DNA of 64,000 bases from Patiria pectinifera (taxonomy: Eukaryota > Echinodermata > Asteroidea > Valvatida > Asterinidae), in NCBI GenBank assembly GCA_029964075.1, contig CM057134.1, forward strand, positions 19,384,905 to 19,448,904, read 5' to 3'. Position 1 is the stretch's first letter; each line of letters opens with the position of its first letter. The notes under the pieces were generated by a model, which saw only the letters and a program-made list of their open reading frames with translations, was not told the origin of the DNA and did not search any database. Of this stretch, positions 10,900-23,699 are shown one piece after another. The position numbers were made by a program, and so were the translations under genes.

Positions 10900-13220
10900 G
10901 TAAGAAACGACAAGGGAATTACTCTTGATGCACCATGTGAAGTATCAGTCTCTGCTTAAATATCGTCACATCAGATGAGCGGACAGTGTCTTTCAATCTA
11001 CAGTGGCAATATTTAACATGTCTCCATGAAGGTTGGGTCCTCAACTATTAAAAGACAGCTCCCATGGTACTGTTGTACAAGAAGGACAATCGACCCTCCC
11101 GTGCTCGACCAACTCCCAGCTGATGGCCCTGCAGTCAGAACCATTGGCGAGATGTGGCCATTTTCTAAGACTCCACAGATGAATGCTTTGGTTCCCTCCG
11201 GAATTTCTGTAATGTGGATAAGGGGGCGTCTTGGCACTCCAACACTCTGTGGGTGCATGCTCGGGGGCCCTCAGGGTTCCCGTAACACGGATGAGCATAT
11301 ATGCCGGGGGTGCGACCGGATCTCTGTGACTGCTGTGCAGTGCTGGAATACCATCATGGGTGAGGGAGCAGGTTGGGTTGAGAATCCGAGGGGGATCGAC
11401 AGCACCGTACTGACGAGTTGGGCTTCGAAACCCTCGGGGGAGAAGACACGCCAGTGATTTCTGGTGGTTACTGCGCAAGCACCTGAGTGGTTATCTCACA
11501 CAGGTTGGATTTGAAGTCAGTGTGTGGCTGTTTAGCTCAACATGTGGTTGCCCTGGCTTACAGCTGCACTGATAATCAGCGTGTGGCAAGAACCCGACCA
11601 GCCCAACATCCTGATGTGCTCTGCTGGTGGGCGCGGGCCAGAGTTTGATGTGCAGGAGGTTAACATGCTTTAGAAGCTTTACAGTTTCAGTAGCAGATGG
11701 GCGATGCATCTGGTCCTTGAAATGCAGGTGAATTACTCTGAAAGGGCGGTCGATCGTAATAGAATCTGTGTTGACTCTGAACACTTGTTTTTGACTCGGC
11801 CTGTGGCTGAGAGTCTGGCTCGAAGTTGCTATGCCCCATTATGCAGACAGAGGTTTCCTCCAGCCTTGGTCGGATGTCAAACTCTGCTCCCCAGAAAAAC
11901 CAGCTTGAATATTGTCACATCAGATTGGCAAACGGTACGTTTTGAGTCGCAGTGGGGATATTTAATTGTTGTCTGCTACCCTGGTACTTTTGTATGAGAA
12001 GGGCGACCAACTGCGCCCGACCAACTTCTGTTTGATCGCCCTGCAGTCATGCCTGTTTAATTCGCTGAAGGCAACCCTTTACCGTCTGACCCCTTTGGGT
12101 GCAAGACTGTGATCTCATCAGCCATGCCCAGAAGAGTGTTAGGCCGTCAGGGTTGCTTTGAGCACACCCACCTGATGTTGTTCATTGTGGGGGATGCACA
12201 ACGGAATCAGAAAAATCTGAATGTGGCGTGGCTCAATCTACAGAATGCTTGCAGCAGCATATATTCCCCATGATGCTATATTCACTGTGTTGGCCTTGGT
12301 CGGTACACCAGAGGGGGTCATAGACATCATCCGGGATGTCTATACCAGGGCTGGCTCAGAGTTTATGATGCCTTCAGGGAGGACTGAGCTTGTATCCATC
12401 TGTTCAGTAGTCAAGCAAGGTTGTCTTGCAAGAACTTGTGGTGCAGGCGGTGTCCAGAGCGGTGCACGGGCATGACATATCCTTGCCTATGCTGGTGACC
12501 AACTTACACAGTAATTCAGACGAGGGACTGCAGTGGCTTTGACACGGCCACCAAGCTTTGGCATGGTGGCCAAGATGACAGATAATCTATGCAAGGTACG
12601 TGGAATCCTCTCTCCTGGCCCCCTGGCAAGAGCTGGACGCACTACAAATTTGCATTGAAAAGTACACTTAGTATGTGTTGCATGCCGGCAATTGCCAGAA
12701 GAAAAGTCTGCAGTAGCTATAGATGGGAAGAGGTGGTGAAGTTGGTACAGATGTTGCAACATTCAGACCCGAGATGTTGCAACATTCAGACCCGAGCCAC
12801 GTACCACCAACTATGTCTTTGCAGACAGATAGGTGGATCTCAGTGATGGATCCCAGCCGGGATGCTGCAGTCAAACAGTCACGCAAGCCGTACACAGTTT
12901 GTCTTCACCTGATGATACCATCCATGGTGTTTCCACCATGCAGCTGACCTCTGTCATTGAGCCGCACCATTCATGAGTGGGCCTATGGAGCAGGACCTGG
13001 CCAACTTGAGCGGACAGATCTCTACCCTCTTGTCCCCGGCTAGGGCGGTGGCTCGCCTGTTGCGTATCTCTTTCAGTGGCTGCTGTTCTGTCTCAGTAGT
13101 ACCACATACGAACAAGGGGGAGGAGTTTCGCTCCAAGAGCATTACCACAGCTCTGCCGCTCGAGAGTTTACTACTGTTATACTCTCGGTGACAACCGACC
13201 ACGGCGGGCAATTTGAATCA
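10900..13220 (+). mobile_element. Decayed R2-like non-LTR retrotransposon
   Basis: Reverse-transcriptase pieces appear in order on the plus strand, in different frames. Near 12014: RPTNFCLIALQSCL. At about 12130-12260: GCFEHTHL then KNLNVAWLNLQNACSSI, the motif A region with the usual Asp replaced by Asn. At 12271-12420: PHDAIFTVLALVGTPEGV to SVVKQGC. Near 12480-12515: ILAYAGDQL, where the catalytic YADD is YAGD. These phrases are typical of the R2/NeSL group. Several stops and frameshifts make it inactive. Ends are uncertain; GC is higher than the flanks. Related sequence is repeated inside (about 10955-11130 and 11905-12055). Confidence 0.75.
12751..12796. repeat. Perfect 23-bp tandem duplication
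   Basis: ATGTTGCAACATTCAGACCC plus GAG occurs twice in direct succession inside the R2-like relic. Confidence 0.9.
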
Positions 13221-13719
13221 GCCCCCTTTGGCACCCTGACCAGATTACTTAGCTGCCAACACATACGGACTACTGCCTGTCATTCAGAGCATGGTCGATA
13301 GATTGCAATGCCAACTCAAGGCTTTACTGGACACACAAACACATCATGTATTGACTACATGTAGGTAAACCTTCTTTTGATGACAACCTTTGCAGTCACC
13401 CTAAATTTCTCTTGTGCACCTGAAACAGTGATTACTCCATCTGTGGTGACCAGAACACGATCAGGTTGCCGTGTGAATTGGCCTAGGACACTTACACATT
13501 TCGTGCATTAACATTCATGGCAGGGCTCCTGTAGTAGCCGAGATATTGTTATATTTCACGGCCTCTTTAGACAGCTCTGTGAACAACTAAGATCAGTGTT
13601 CACTCATTTTTCTGTAACTTTCCAGTCTGTGTGCTGACACGTCCATTCAGCACATTTATAAAATCTTGTTCACTATCATAACTAATCTGTATTGCATTAT
13701 TTGCACATTCTTTGACAAG

Positions 13720-13801
13720 ACAGGACCTGAGAAACATTTCCCTCTCGAAACGCGTCGAAAGCCTGTCATCAGAACCACAAGACGAGGAACACGTGTTTCA
13801 G
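13720..13801 (+). CDS. Candidate internal exon (basic peptide)
   Basis: Flanked by a modest acceptor (TTTGACAAG) and a good donor (TCAG|GTGAGC). It has 27 codons plus one base: TGPEKHFPLETRRKPVIRTT followed by RRGTRVS. Its phase-1 end matches the phase-1 entry of the next candidate at 14081. It is strongly basic; no family recognised. Confidence 0.4.
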
Positions 13802-14080
13802 GTGAGCTCAAAACTTGTTCAATATACTTCAAAATTGCTTTTGCAACAACCTCTGTGTGAATTATGGGTATATTGTAATTCCTGCTAAACTTTGCTGTGA
13901 ATTGAATGCAAAGGAAATTAAATTTCCAAATTCTATCTTCGAAATTTCTCCCTACATATAATTGTTCTCCCAACTTAGTGGAGCCTCAAAAGTCTGCAAA
14001 TTATGAAAAAAAGTCATTATCTACATGTATACAAGTGTGCTATTTGTATTTAATGTGAGTTTTTTTAACTTGGATTTCAG

Positions 14081-14182
14081 GTTTTTCTGCTTTAAGCAAG
14101 AAGATGTTGCTCTTGATGCTGGAATGCCCTGAAACTGCACCACTTTGTGATGACATCAAACATCAGACAAACTACATCCAAG
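14081..14182 (+). CDS. Candidate internal exon
   Basis: The good acceptor CTTGGATTTCAG opens a segment entered in phase 1, giving FSALSKKMLLLMLECPETAP and on to TNYIQ. It closes at AAG|GTGCCT, a weak donor, again in phase 1. The other frames have early stops. If the donor is not used, the frame stops nine codons further on. No family recognised. Confidence 0.4.
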
Positions 14183-15272
14183 GTGCCTTGGGCCTATTTA
14201 GAATGTACTAGGCTGTTAAATGAGTTAAAAAGGTTATATGGGCAATTCCATGCTGGTGGAGACACGTATAAGCCAAAAAATAAATTTAAAGTTTGTTCGA
14301 GTTCCATTTACCGAAGTGACACAAGTGCTTGGCGCTTTTAAAACTGAAATAGTTTCTTCCCATGCGCGCACTATTTTGTGAGTTACGGTACACCATCACA
14401 TCAAAGTCTGCGGTGACGTCCTGATGACTTATGGTAAGGAATTTTGAGTTAACCTTTTGCAACCTATTCAGTCATATTTTTCATCAATTTTGTTGTATTA
14501 CCGTTTTGAGAGGTCTTTGTTAAAATGGACATTATTTTTAGTTGTAATTTTTAGTCAGATTTTGCTTGTAAAATGAAATACAAACTTTGTTAATTATCAA
14601 TCACCAAAAGTGATTTGTTTTCTTTGTAAATACATGGACCAGTGAACTGTTCTGGTAAATTTTTCTTGGCATGATTTCTAGGAAGTCTAGTAAATTAATT
14701 GATTTTTATTTGCTTGTTTGTTTTAATGCTTAGGCCAGCCATGATATATTGTAATGTCTGCCAATTGTAATGTTATTCAGTCACAATCTCTTAGCGTAAC
14801 TTAGTGTCAGTCACATTATTGCACAGTCTGTAGTTGAGGAAGTACAAGTACACATGTTATTTAAGTCCATACACATACAAGAAGTAACCATTTGGAACCA
14901 AAATGCAACTGAGTGCCAAGCCACTGTCTGAGCAGCTTATATAGTTTTCACAAAAAGCAACTCATTTTTATTTGGACATCTGTAAGCCTTTGATAAAATA
15001 TTTGTGTAGCTTTGGGGCACAAGTAGTCTGTCATTGTCCATTCTGATGGGGAGGGGTGTGGGAGTCTTCCCTCAGAACTGAATTATTGTTTGGCACCAAA
15101 TAATTTGATATTCATAATTCTCTATTACTAAACCTTGGATAATATTCATTCTTTTTGTTCTTGGTTCACCGGATAACTTTGGTATTGCTAGAAAAATACA
15201 TCAATGAAAATTGTGTTCATATAAACATGTACAAAATAGAAATAATTTTGTTAAATATTTTATATTTTTCAG

Positions 15273-15780
15273 GAAAGATACACACCCAAGTTGCAACTTC
15301 ATTACATCATCACAGAGAAGGGCACAGCAGAAACAAAACTTGGAAGAAAAGGATTGTATGAAGACCACAAGAGCAACAAATGAAAGAGGAATAGATGGAA
15401 AAAGAACAGAACATGAGGAGTTTCATAAGTGTCCATGAATAAAACTGTGAGAAAAAGTAGTTTAAATTGAGCATGGAATTTGTTTAGCATGTTGAGACCT
15501 CAAATTGTTATTAGCAAAGAAAATATGTATTTGACATGTATTAAATATGCAAGTCTATTCACACAGTTATTGTTCTTAGAGACAACGTTTAATATAAGGT
15601 AATTTTTGAGAAATTTCTTGCCTCATCTGCTTTATGTTAATTTATTTTTGAGGTGCCAACGTATATAGGTTTTTATTATGTGTTGTTTAAAGTACATTTC
15701 TAAGTTTTGATCCTGAAAAAAGTATTTTCTTGTTACAAATAGTCACTGTTGGAAATAAAAGAAAATAAAACCTGAACCTC
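15273..15780 (+). CDS. Candidate terminal exon with 3' UTR
   Basis: Starts after a strong acceptor (TTTTATATTTTTCAG). The frame is ambiguous. Phase 1 entry, as from 14182, gives GKIHTQVATSLHHHREGHSR and a stop near 15361. Phase 0 entry gives ERYTPKLQLHYIITEKGTAE to LGRKGLYEDHKSNK and a stop near 15385, which looks more protein-like. AATAAA signals follow at 15754 and 15764. Coding and UTR parts cannot be separated with certainty. Confidence 0.35.
15754..15769 (+). terminator. Polyadenylation signals AATAAA (two)
   Basis: AATAAA at 15754-15759 and again at 15764-15769, about 370-390 bases after the possible stop codons of the exon at 15273. Consistent with the 3' end of a short plus-strand transcript. 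Confidence 0.4.
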
Positions 15781-16315
15781 TGCAGAAATGTTTCAATTTA
15801 TAATGTCAGTCACGATAATGTCCTTCACAGTCTCATTTTAAAAAGTTAATTTTCCAACTTGCTTGTAAACACTGCTGGCTATGATAAATAAATAGACTGT
15901 TGTATGTTGCACCTTTAACTTAAAGTTGAATTTCAAATTTGTTCAGTCATTTGTTTCCTGCGTTGCTTTTATGTAATGTCAGTCACGGTTAAGTGTCCCG
16001 ATGAGGAAGCCAGAAAAGAGCAGTGCGTTTGTAAATTGCAAGATACATTTAGGCCCAACTACTGCTCGTGAAAACTAACACTGGACTCACTGGTTTTGTA
16101 TCTAAAAAAGAATTAGCTGCAACAGGTTGCAAAAAGTAAAGACACTTTTGGCATCAAGAAAAAAAGACCATATCATTGAGAAATTAATGTCACAAAAATG
16201 CTCAAAAACAATTCCACTATGCACCTTGGAAAGTGCAGTCTTAAGAGCTTCCAATTCCAATCCGACGTGTCTGGAATATCATAAAATTAAGAATGAGAAG
16301 TTGATATAATTACTG

Positions 16316-16525
16316 AAATACACGAATTTTTGAGTGACAAAGATGAAAATTTATACGGAATTACTTCTGCTACGCAATAAAGAATTACTTCTATTACGCA
16401 GTACGGAATTACTAGACGGTGTCACTGAAGAATTGCGCAAGACATTTTGAGCGAAAAAGACAAAAATTTACTCGGAATTACTTCTATTACGTTTCCGGTA
16501 TTACTATACGGTGTCACTTTGTCAT
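16316..16525. repeat. Two-copy about 110-bp repeat
   Basis: GGAATTACTTCTATTACG and ACGGTGTCACT recur in the same order in 16370-16430 and 16475-16520. Confidence 0.55.
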
Positions 16526-16529
16526 ATTG

Positions 16530-18060
16530 CACTCATATGCAAGAGAAGAATTGCGCATGAACTGATTAAAATAAAATTGATGGGGATAGAATCTATTATA
16601 AAATTGATATAAATTGCTAGGGATACGAGACATTGGTGCCAATTAATTTCAAACCTGCTGAAACTCTCTTAATGTCTGTCACCATGGAATTGCCCATATA
16701 CTTGGTAAAACTGTAGATTTGCTGGTTGCCCAATTAGTAACTGGGCCTTATTGTAATTCTGATTATTTATGTATTTATCATTATTTATGTAAATTTAAGA
16801 GTGCGCCTATGTAAAGTACTGTACTAAGCTATTTGTACATTAAAACTTGTGGAAAAACCCATTCTGTCAATGTAATAGTGAAATGAAACAATAAAACAGT
16901 GAACAATTGAGATTTTTGTTTGTATATTGATAAATATTTATGTTTAAGTTGGGGACTCTTAGTCTTATTTTGGTTTTAAAAAAGTGAGGAGCACCCTCTA
17001 TAGCCCATGAATTGCTTACAATTGTTTAATTAACGAATTCATGTATAATGACCAAATAACAAGTAGTTTAAACATGATTCATAGAAGTGCTTTGTTACAA
17101 GGTGTAAGATAAGGTTCACATGAATAGACTGAAATTATGAAACCAATTTTATGCAATGTAAAAGATGTTATCAAATAAGAAAGTTGAACATTTGTAACTT
17201 GGACACAATAGGCCATTGAAACTTTGACTTTTTGTAAAGTGAAACTTTTGAAACTAGATTCCTATTGGGAAAAAAGGTATGGAAGAAGAATCAATGTTTT
17301 TAAGGAAACAAGATCCCTAAATATCTGATTTTTGAGATGTCTTTCAATGTATAGAAAGAATTAGAGAATGATGATTATTCGTGAAATAATTTGAGAGCTA
17401 CATAATTAATTAGCATAGAATCAAGCCAGATAGACACAACTAAAATATTGGACTGTAGAGGGCAGTATTCACATATTATGTGTAACCTATTTGCAATCAG
17501 TGTTAACTTATTCAAATTTAGTTGTACTACAAATTATTCGTGACATAAGGTGTCACTCTGTATTGGAATTGGTGTTTTTCTTTGCGAAGTGGTTAAAACT
17601 TTCAGAATTTGAGTTTAAAAAATGTTTAAGATGTTGTAGGCAAAACCTCTCATTTTCACATTCAAGCAAAAGTTTGCCATTTTATAGTAAACAAATATGG
17701 CCAATTCTCCCCCCCCCCAGGAAAATAGTGCAAAGTTTGAACAAAGAACTTCCCACTAAAATGTTAAGCATTAATTGATTCTTATAAAGGGAAGTAAATT
17801 AATATTGACAATTATTACACTACAAATTGTAAAATAGTAAGAAATTTCTTTCAAATATCAAATTTATACATTTTTAAATAATGTACATATACAACCTGCA
17901 GTAGAAAGTATAGTGAATAAATATTGAGAACCAGAATTTTGGACCTATGGTGATTTACTTCTGAATATTCAGTTTTTTGCTTTTTATTATTCAATTATTC
18001 AATTATTCAAATGAGGGCAAGGGTTTTTTTTTTTCTTTTTTTTTAATATTGCGCAATCTA
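16530..18060. other. No gene seen
   Basis: AT-rich; no splice-bounded open segments on either strand and no long repeat noticed. Confidence 0.45.
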
Positions 18061-18094
18061 ACCTTTAAATATTAGTTCCGAGAACAAATTTTCG

Positions 18095-18180
18095 AAGAGG
18101 CCAGTGGCCTGGCGGTCTAGCTCGCTGACCGCCAGGCCGGGGACCCCCGGATCAAATCCCAGCCGGGGACCCGGGAGGAG
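18095..18180 (+). repeat. GC-rich tRNA-like / hairpin sequence
   Basis: A perfect 12-bp inverted repeat (GGCCTGGCGGTC at 18106-18117, its complement at 18127-18138) is followed by a B-box-like GGATCAAATCC. Short GGGGACCC repeats surround it. It reads like a tRNA-derived SINE head rather than a functional tRNA. Confidence 0.45.
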
Positions 18181-18227
18181 AATTTTTCCTCACAGCAGAG
18201 ACAAATTTTAAAAATAAATAAAATAGT

Positions 18228-18298
18228 GGCATGGGGCAGGGTTGAACCGCGTACCCTCTGCATGCCAGCTCTCTTTTTTCCCGCTCTGCCATGGCACT
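18228..18298 (-). repeat. tRNA-like sequence, minus strand
   Basis: On the minus strand GTGCCATGGCAGAGCGG is followed by GCGGTTCAACCCTGC and ends CATGCCAC, nearly complementary to the start. The overall length is that of a tRNA (about 71). Mismatches in the acceptor and anticodon arms suggest a pseudogene or SINE part. Confidence 0.4.
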
Positions 18299-18339
18299 TT
18301 CTTGAAAAACTCTCCGGTTTTCGTAATTAAAACCCTTAG

Positions 18340-18520
18340 GTTGTTTGGACTTAGAAAATTTTTCAGCTCTGGCCAGAATTTCAGATCAAGGGGTACCCCT
18401 TAAGATTTTTCCAGATCTGAGGGTCTGAGGCTGGGTTTGGACTTAGAAAATTTTTCAGCTCTGGCCAGAATTTCAGAATCAAGGGGTACCCCTTAAAATT
18501 TTTCAAGATCTGAGGGTCTG
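18340..18520. repeat. Two-copy about 95-bp tandem repeat
   Basis: GGACTTAGAAAATTTTTCAG with GGGGTACCCCTTAA and CTGAGGGTCTGAGGCTGGG occurs twice. The minus-strand 132-codon open frame spanning this and the next repeat has only repeat-derived sequence. Confidence 0.8.
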
Positions 18521-18589
18521 AGGCTGGGTTTTTAAAAGTTGGGAGCTGAAGGGGTTTGGAGCTGGAGGGTAGGCTTTCGGACTCTGGGC

Positions 18590-18780
18590 TGGCTGGTTGA
18601 TGATTTAGAGGGAACTGGACTATTAGTTGAAGGGCTTCCAAATTTATAGATCTGCAAATTGATAGGACTAGGATTTTGTGGGTCTTGGGCTTGTTGGACT
18701 TAGAGTTGCGCTGGGTGGTTGATGGTTGAGAGGGAATTGGACTATTAGTTGAAGGGCTTCCAAATTGATAGTTTGCCATT
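18590..18780. repeat. Two-copy about 130-bp repeat
   Basis: GGTTGATG, GGACTATTAGTTGAAGGGCT and TCCAAATTgATAG blocks are duplicated in order. Confidence 0.7.
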
Positions 18781-19969
18781 TGATAGAACTTAGAGTTATG
18801 GGTCTTGGGCTTGTTGGACTTAGACTTATGTGGGCTAGACTTTTATATTAGTTGGACTAAAGGTTTGGATTGGATAACTGAAGCTTCCTGTTTGAAGTCC
18901 TGTTAGTATTATTTGTGAAGTCCAGATGTCTTTGCAGCCAATCAGTCAGACTGGTTGTTGGCCTTTGCCTTTTTGGAGATTGATGCAATTGTTGAAACCT
19001 GATGAAGAGCATATAAGACTGCTGGAATGCTGGTTGCCAGTGCTGTGTGAGATGGATGTAGACTTCTTAGCGTGAGGGTCTTGATACAACCTGGTTGAAG
19101 GGCCTTCCTCAATTGACCGCGCAGTTTGCTGTCGGAGTAGGTTTTCATGCTTCAATGATTTTGTATGGCTTATGGCCGTCTCTTGTCAAGGTGTTTATAG
19201 GTCACATGATAGTCTGGTGCCGGTGAAAATTAAATGATTTTTTTTTTTCAGGAGTAATTGGTAACACTTAAAATTTTTGAGGTACGGTTAAATGTTAAAC
19301 TCCTAGATTTTTCTCAATTATGTCCGTTTCAAGGAGCAGTTGTAAAAAGCTAAATTTTTACGAAATCAAGGAGTTGTGTATGGCTCTTTTGGAAATTGCA
19401 ACAGTATAAGTTAACAAATTTGCAACAGCTTTTATTATAGAAAGTTGCGCATTTTTACATGTACAGTTATATACTTTGCACATGTTTAATCATTGTCATA
19501 TTAAATTGACTGTCAAAATTCCTCTTGAAATTTAACGACCAATCAAATAGACAACATATCAATTAAATACAACAGATATTTCCTGAGTTATCTGGAAAAG
19601 TGTGTTGTTTTTTGTTGCGTTATTGGTTAATTTCATTTTGGTTGTACATGTACTTTTCGCGTTGAACACACTCAATTGTTTTGGTTATATTAATTGTATT
19701 GTGAAATTTCAGAGGCCTTTTAAACATGTTACGACCATCATTTGAACTGACAAAATTTCAATTCTATTTCTAGAGTTCAGACTGTGAGCAAGTGTATTTC
19801 CATTCAGACTGTACTTTTTCCGCCAAATAGACAGTTGCTTTGGTTAAATTTTATGGGCTTTTTAAAGATACTAAACCAATCAACTGACAAAGTCTCAAAA
19901 TAATTCAACGGATAATTCTCAAGTTATCGTCCAGACAACAAATGCACTACTTTTGTTTGAAATGGTTTC

Positions 19970-20345
19970 CAGATGATAACTTGAGTTAGAAATGAGAATT
20001 TGGTGTCTAACTTCGGTAGGAGGTTGCTCTTGGGCAAAGGCAAGTTGGAATTGGTTTTGGGGTCAAAAGGTCAAGGTCAAAGGTCATCGTGGTGAGTTAA
20101 AGATTAACGGTTTCCAGATGATAATTTGAGTTAGAAATGATATTTTGGTGTCTAACTTTGGTAGGAGGTTGCTCTTGGGTACAGGCAAGTTGGGATTGGT
20201 TTTGAGGTCAAAAGGTCAAAGGTCAAGGTCACCATGGTGAGTTAAAGGTTAATGGTTTCCACATGATAACTTAAGTCAGAAATGAGATTTTGGTGTCTAA
20301 CTTTAGAAGGGGGTTGCCCTTAGGTACAGGGAACAGTAAGACATA
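19970..20345. repeat. Three-copy about 130-bp tandem repeat
   Basis: Units contain GGTTTCCAGATGATAACTTG, GTTGCTCTTGGG and AAAGGTCAAGGTCA, followed by GGTGAGTTAAAG. Internal GGTCAAAGGTCA half-sites are typical of repeats common in invertebrate genomes. No coding frame. Confidence 0.8.
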
Positions 20346-21290
20346 GATTAATTTCCTTTCAACCAGACCTTTGAGAAAGTATTTAAGTAAACAATCAAAT
20401 ACATGACATTTTCAGGCCATAATGCCCCTTTAATTTGGATTGTACTTTTCAACGCTGAACACACTTCATCATTTTTGTTGTATTCATTGTATACAAGTCA
20501 TGCAACACAATTACAACAAACTATACAAAATAAATATATCTTTAAGAGGTAATAAAAAAGTACAAATGGCCAATAGCAAATATATCATGGGATAGTTAAT
20601 TTTTTAATTGAAAAATCAGGTATTTTTCACTGAAATTACTTTTACAAAAGAAATGGTGATTGTCGTTAAATTTTTCCTTATGAAATTTTCGATGATTATT
20701 CAATTGTCAATTTTGCAACAACAAATACTCACATTTTTATTAAAATGCATATTTGGCATCTTCCAAAGTTTCATCAAAATGTTAATATCAGAGGCACACA
20801 GTTGGTATCAGGCAGTTGTAGTGATAAACATTTTTTTATCATACTCTTTTGGGATAGACATTTCTATTATTTGTAAACACTGAGAGCCATTTTGTATGGA
20901 CTGCCACAAGCGCAAAAATTGAAGCCGTGGTTGGCAACGTATTTTCCAAAAAAATCCTCGTAACATCCTTATCATATTAAAAAAGGGCATGTTTAGGAAT
21001 TATTTTGTTGCGTTTGTTGATAATTTTGTATTTTTAACAATCAAATAATATTTTTGTAATCATTAATAAATATTCTTCATTTTTGCAGTGTTGGGCCTTC
21101 CATACTTGGCAACCCATAGTTCGCAAAATGTGCCATGGATAAAAAAACATGCAATTTGTGCACAAATCTATGGGGGTTGTGAACCAGTTAAACTTTGAAG
21201 TATTATTTCTTTTATATTTTTCAAATGTTTTGAATCATAAACTTACCTATTTATGCACCAAATAAAAGAAATAGTATTTGAATATAAAAC

Positions 21291-21690
21291 TCAAATTTTA
21301 AAGCTTTAAAAATTTAAAAGAGTTATTTTGAATTTGCTTTCAAGGTACCAGTCACCAGGCACAGAAGAATGCATATGATTGGTCAGTGTTGCTTGAGAGC
21401 TTGATTCTGATTGGCCAATATTGGTTCTTCAAGTGTCAGGGTCATATTTAAAAATGTAAATGATATCCAAAAAACAATACCTCCAAAAATTCTTAAATCA
21501 GAATTTTAAAACTTTAAAAATAAAAAAGAGTTCATTTTGAATTTGTTTTCAAGGTACCAGTCACCAGTCACCAGAGCTTGATTCTGATTGGCCAATATTG
21601 GTTCTTTAAGTGTCCGGGTCATATTTAAAAATGTAAATGATATCCCAAAAAAAATTCCTCCAAAAATTCTTAAATCAGAATTAATATTTT
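21291..21690. repeat. Two-copy about 200-bp tandem repeat
   Basis: GAATTTGTTTTCAAGGTACC, GATTCTGATTGGCCAATATT and CCAAAAATTCTTAAATCAGA recur in order. The second copy also carries a doubled CAGTCACC. Confidence 0.8.
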
Positions 21691-21999
21691 TTTTGAAATA
21701 ATTATATTTAAAGTAACTGGTGCAACAATGTGTCAAAATATGATTACTCAAACATGCATATTATAACAAGAAGTATCAAATGAAAGTTTTAACCGGTTCA
21801 CTGCCTCATATGTTTTGTGCACAAATTGCCTGGTTTGTTTGTAATCTATACCCAGAATGCATTGCAAATATCAATGTATTGATAAATTCTCCCTTCATAT
21901 TAATAACATTAACTTAATGAAGTTAATGCATTTAAATGAAGTTGTACATGAAACACATACAGGAACGAATGGTTTGAAAAAGGCACATCAAAGTTCTAT

Positions 22000-23035
22000 C
22001 TACAACTTTGGCACAAAAGTCTTTCAGTATTTTTAGTAAAAAAAATGCCATACAAAAATGGTCAAAAACCTGAGAAACGTTTCAGTTGAAAATATCGAGG
22101 GAATTACAAAAACTCGATTCCATAATGTTCTATATTTCAGCCTTTCTGCTTTTGGTCACTGTAGTTTCTGTTAAATGCAACAGGCTGATGCATTAGACCA
22201 GAATAGCGCCCTCTATTGACTGATAGCCGACAAATAGACCCTTTGCATTGGAGGCGCAGTCAGAGGGCAATGGTTTAGTATCGCTTGGACAGGCATGAGT
22301 GAAGCTTTCATGCATTCACTGTAAAATTGAAATAACTTGGAAAACCCTCTGAGACACACGCAACGCGTCTATACATCATATTTTTTCAGCAAATGAGGGC
22401 GCTATAACATCTAGGTACAGACAAGTACAGACAAGAAAAATCTTGTTTACTGAAGCAGTTTAGTAACTTTACATCAAAATTTACATATTAAAAATTGTAA
22501 AAATGTAATTTTTGAAATGTGGCAGCATGACAATTAATAGCAATATACCCTTAGATTCACGTATGTTTATACCTAAAATAGCATCCTCAACAATAATATG
22601 ACAATTTTAGACATGTTTGCATTGTATTGTTACGTGCATACAAATTCCTCAATTTGTTACTCAATCGGTTAAAAACAAAAACCGGATGAACTAAATTTAA
22701 CCACTGAAATGAGCCTCAAGTTGGGTTCACAATTCTTGCATATTTTTGGTGCATGATAGTTGAATATGACTAATTATATCTGTCCAAAAACTTAAACAAA
22801 CCAAAAGAAAAGTCTAAGGTTCACGAAAACAAAGTTTTCTGGTGAAAATTCAGCGTAGTACATTTCATAGAACACATCGAGTATTACACGCAATAAGTAA
22901 AAAAGTAGCACACATATAAATATTATGCATTGGTCCATATGACTCGAACCACATCACAGCACATGAACAACAGCTTAAAAACATACTTTGCATAAAAACA
23001 CACACAAAACACTCTAAATTAAATAATTAGCACTA
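22000..23035. other. No gene seen
   Basis: AT-rich with scattered stops in all frames; no clear repeat family assigned. Confidence 0.4.
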
Positions 23036-23045
23036 TTATTATTAG

Positions 23046-23428
23046 TGGTGTGCATTTCCGGGTATTATGGGAACCGCGTACCCGATTGAAGTAAAACACG
23101 GATATCCGGGTATCCGTAAAAGAAACCCAACCCCAAAATTCAAATCCCAGAAGTTGTCTGAAGGGCTTTATAGCTTTACGGTGTAAACTGCAACTTTCAT
23201 GATCGTTATCTGTTAAAATGCACAATAAATGTGAAATCTATTTGGGTTTTCCATGCAGCCTGGTTTGCATTTTTAAAAATTCCCCACAAATGGCATGAAC
23301 AATCTTTCTTTTCCAGTGTCTGAGAAGTTACTAAGTAATTTATAAAGTTGGTTACGGGTACCCAATCCCATAATCTGGAACCGGTTCCTGACATCAGCGG
23401 TCGGGTACCCGGTTCCGATGCACATCTC
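23046..23428. mobile_element. hAT-like MITE with 7-bp target duplication
   Basis: The ends are inverted (TGGTGTGCAT at the left; GAGATGTGCAT when the right end is read inward). The 383-bp body contains inverted GGGTACCCG-rich segments. Both sides are flanked by TTATTAG (23039-23045 and 23429-23435), a 7-bp direct repeat. Short inverted ends around TGTGCA and a 7-8 bp target duplication fit hAT-type nonautonomous elements. No transposase frame. Confidence 0.65.
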
Positions 23429-23667
23429 TTATTAGCATTCTTTATTTGTAAGGTTTTAATAATACACACACTTATCTTTGAATTACATCTTACAGAAAAA
23501 TACAAGATACAATATTCCAACTTCAAATTTTGTAGGCACACTTAGTACTCGATACTAGGCACTTAAAATTCAGTACAAATATCAGCCATTTGATGGTCAG
23601 TTTTCATATTAAAACATTTACTCTTCAAAATATTGAATACTGTATAATTTACATTTGAGTGAAGGAT

Positions 23668-23698
23668 TTTATTGCTTACTAGAACACGTCATTTTATT
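23668..23698 (-). terminator. Possible polyadenylation signals of the coiled-coil gene
   Basis: AATAAA on the minus strand at 23673-23668 and 23698-23693, just past the end of the tandem array. If used, the 3' UTR would be about 1.2 kb and consist almost wholly of tandem repeats. Confidence 0.3.
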
Positions 23699-23699
23699 G

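Noticed and set aside
11026-11478. Two overlapping opposite 140-codon open frames
   Set aside because: They lie in the R2-like relic, have no start or splice context, and overlap sequence duplicated at 11.9 kb.
18381-18779. 132-codon minus-strand frame, Pro/Ser-rich
   Set aside because: It is made of two tandem repeat families; similar peptides repeat exactly with the DNA repeats.
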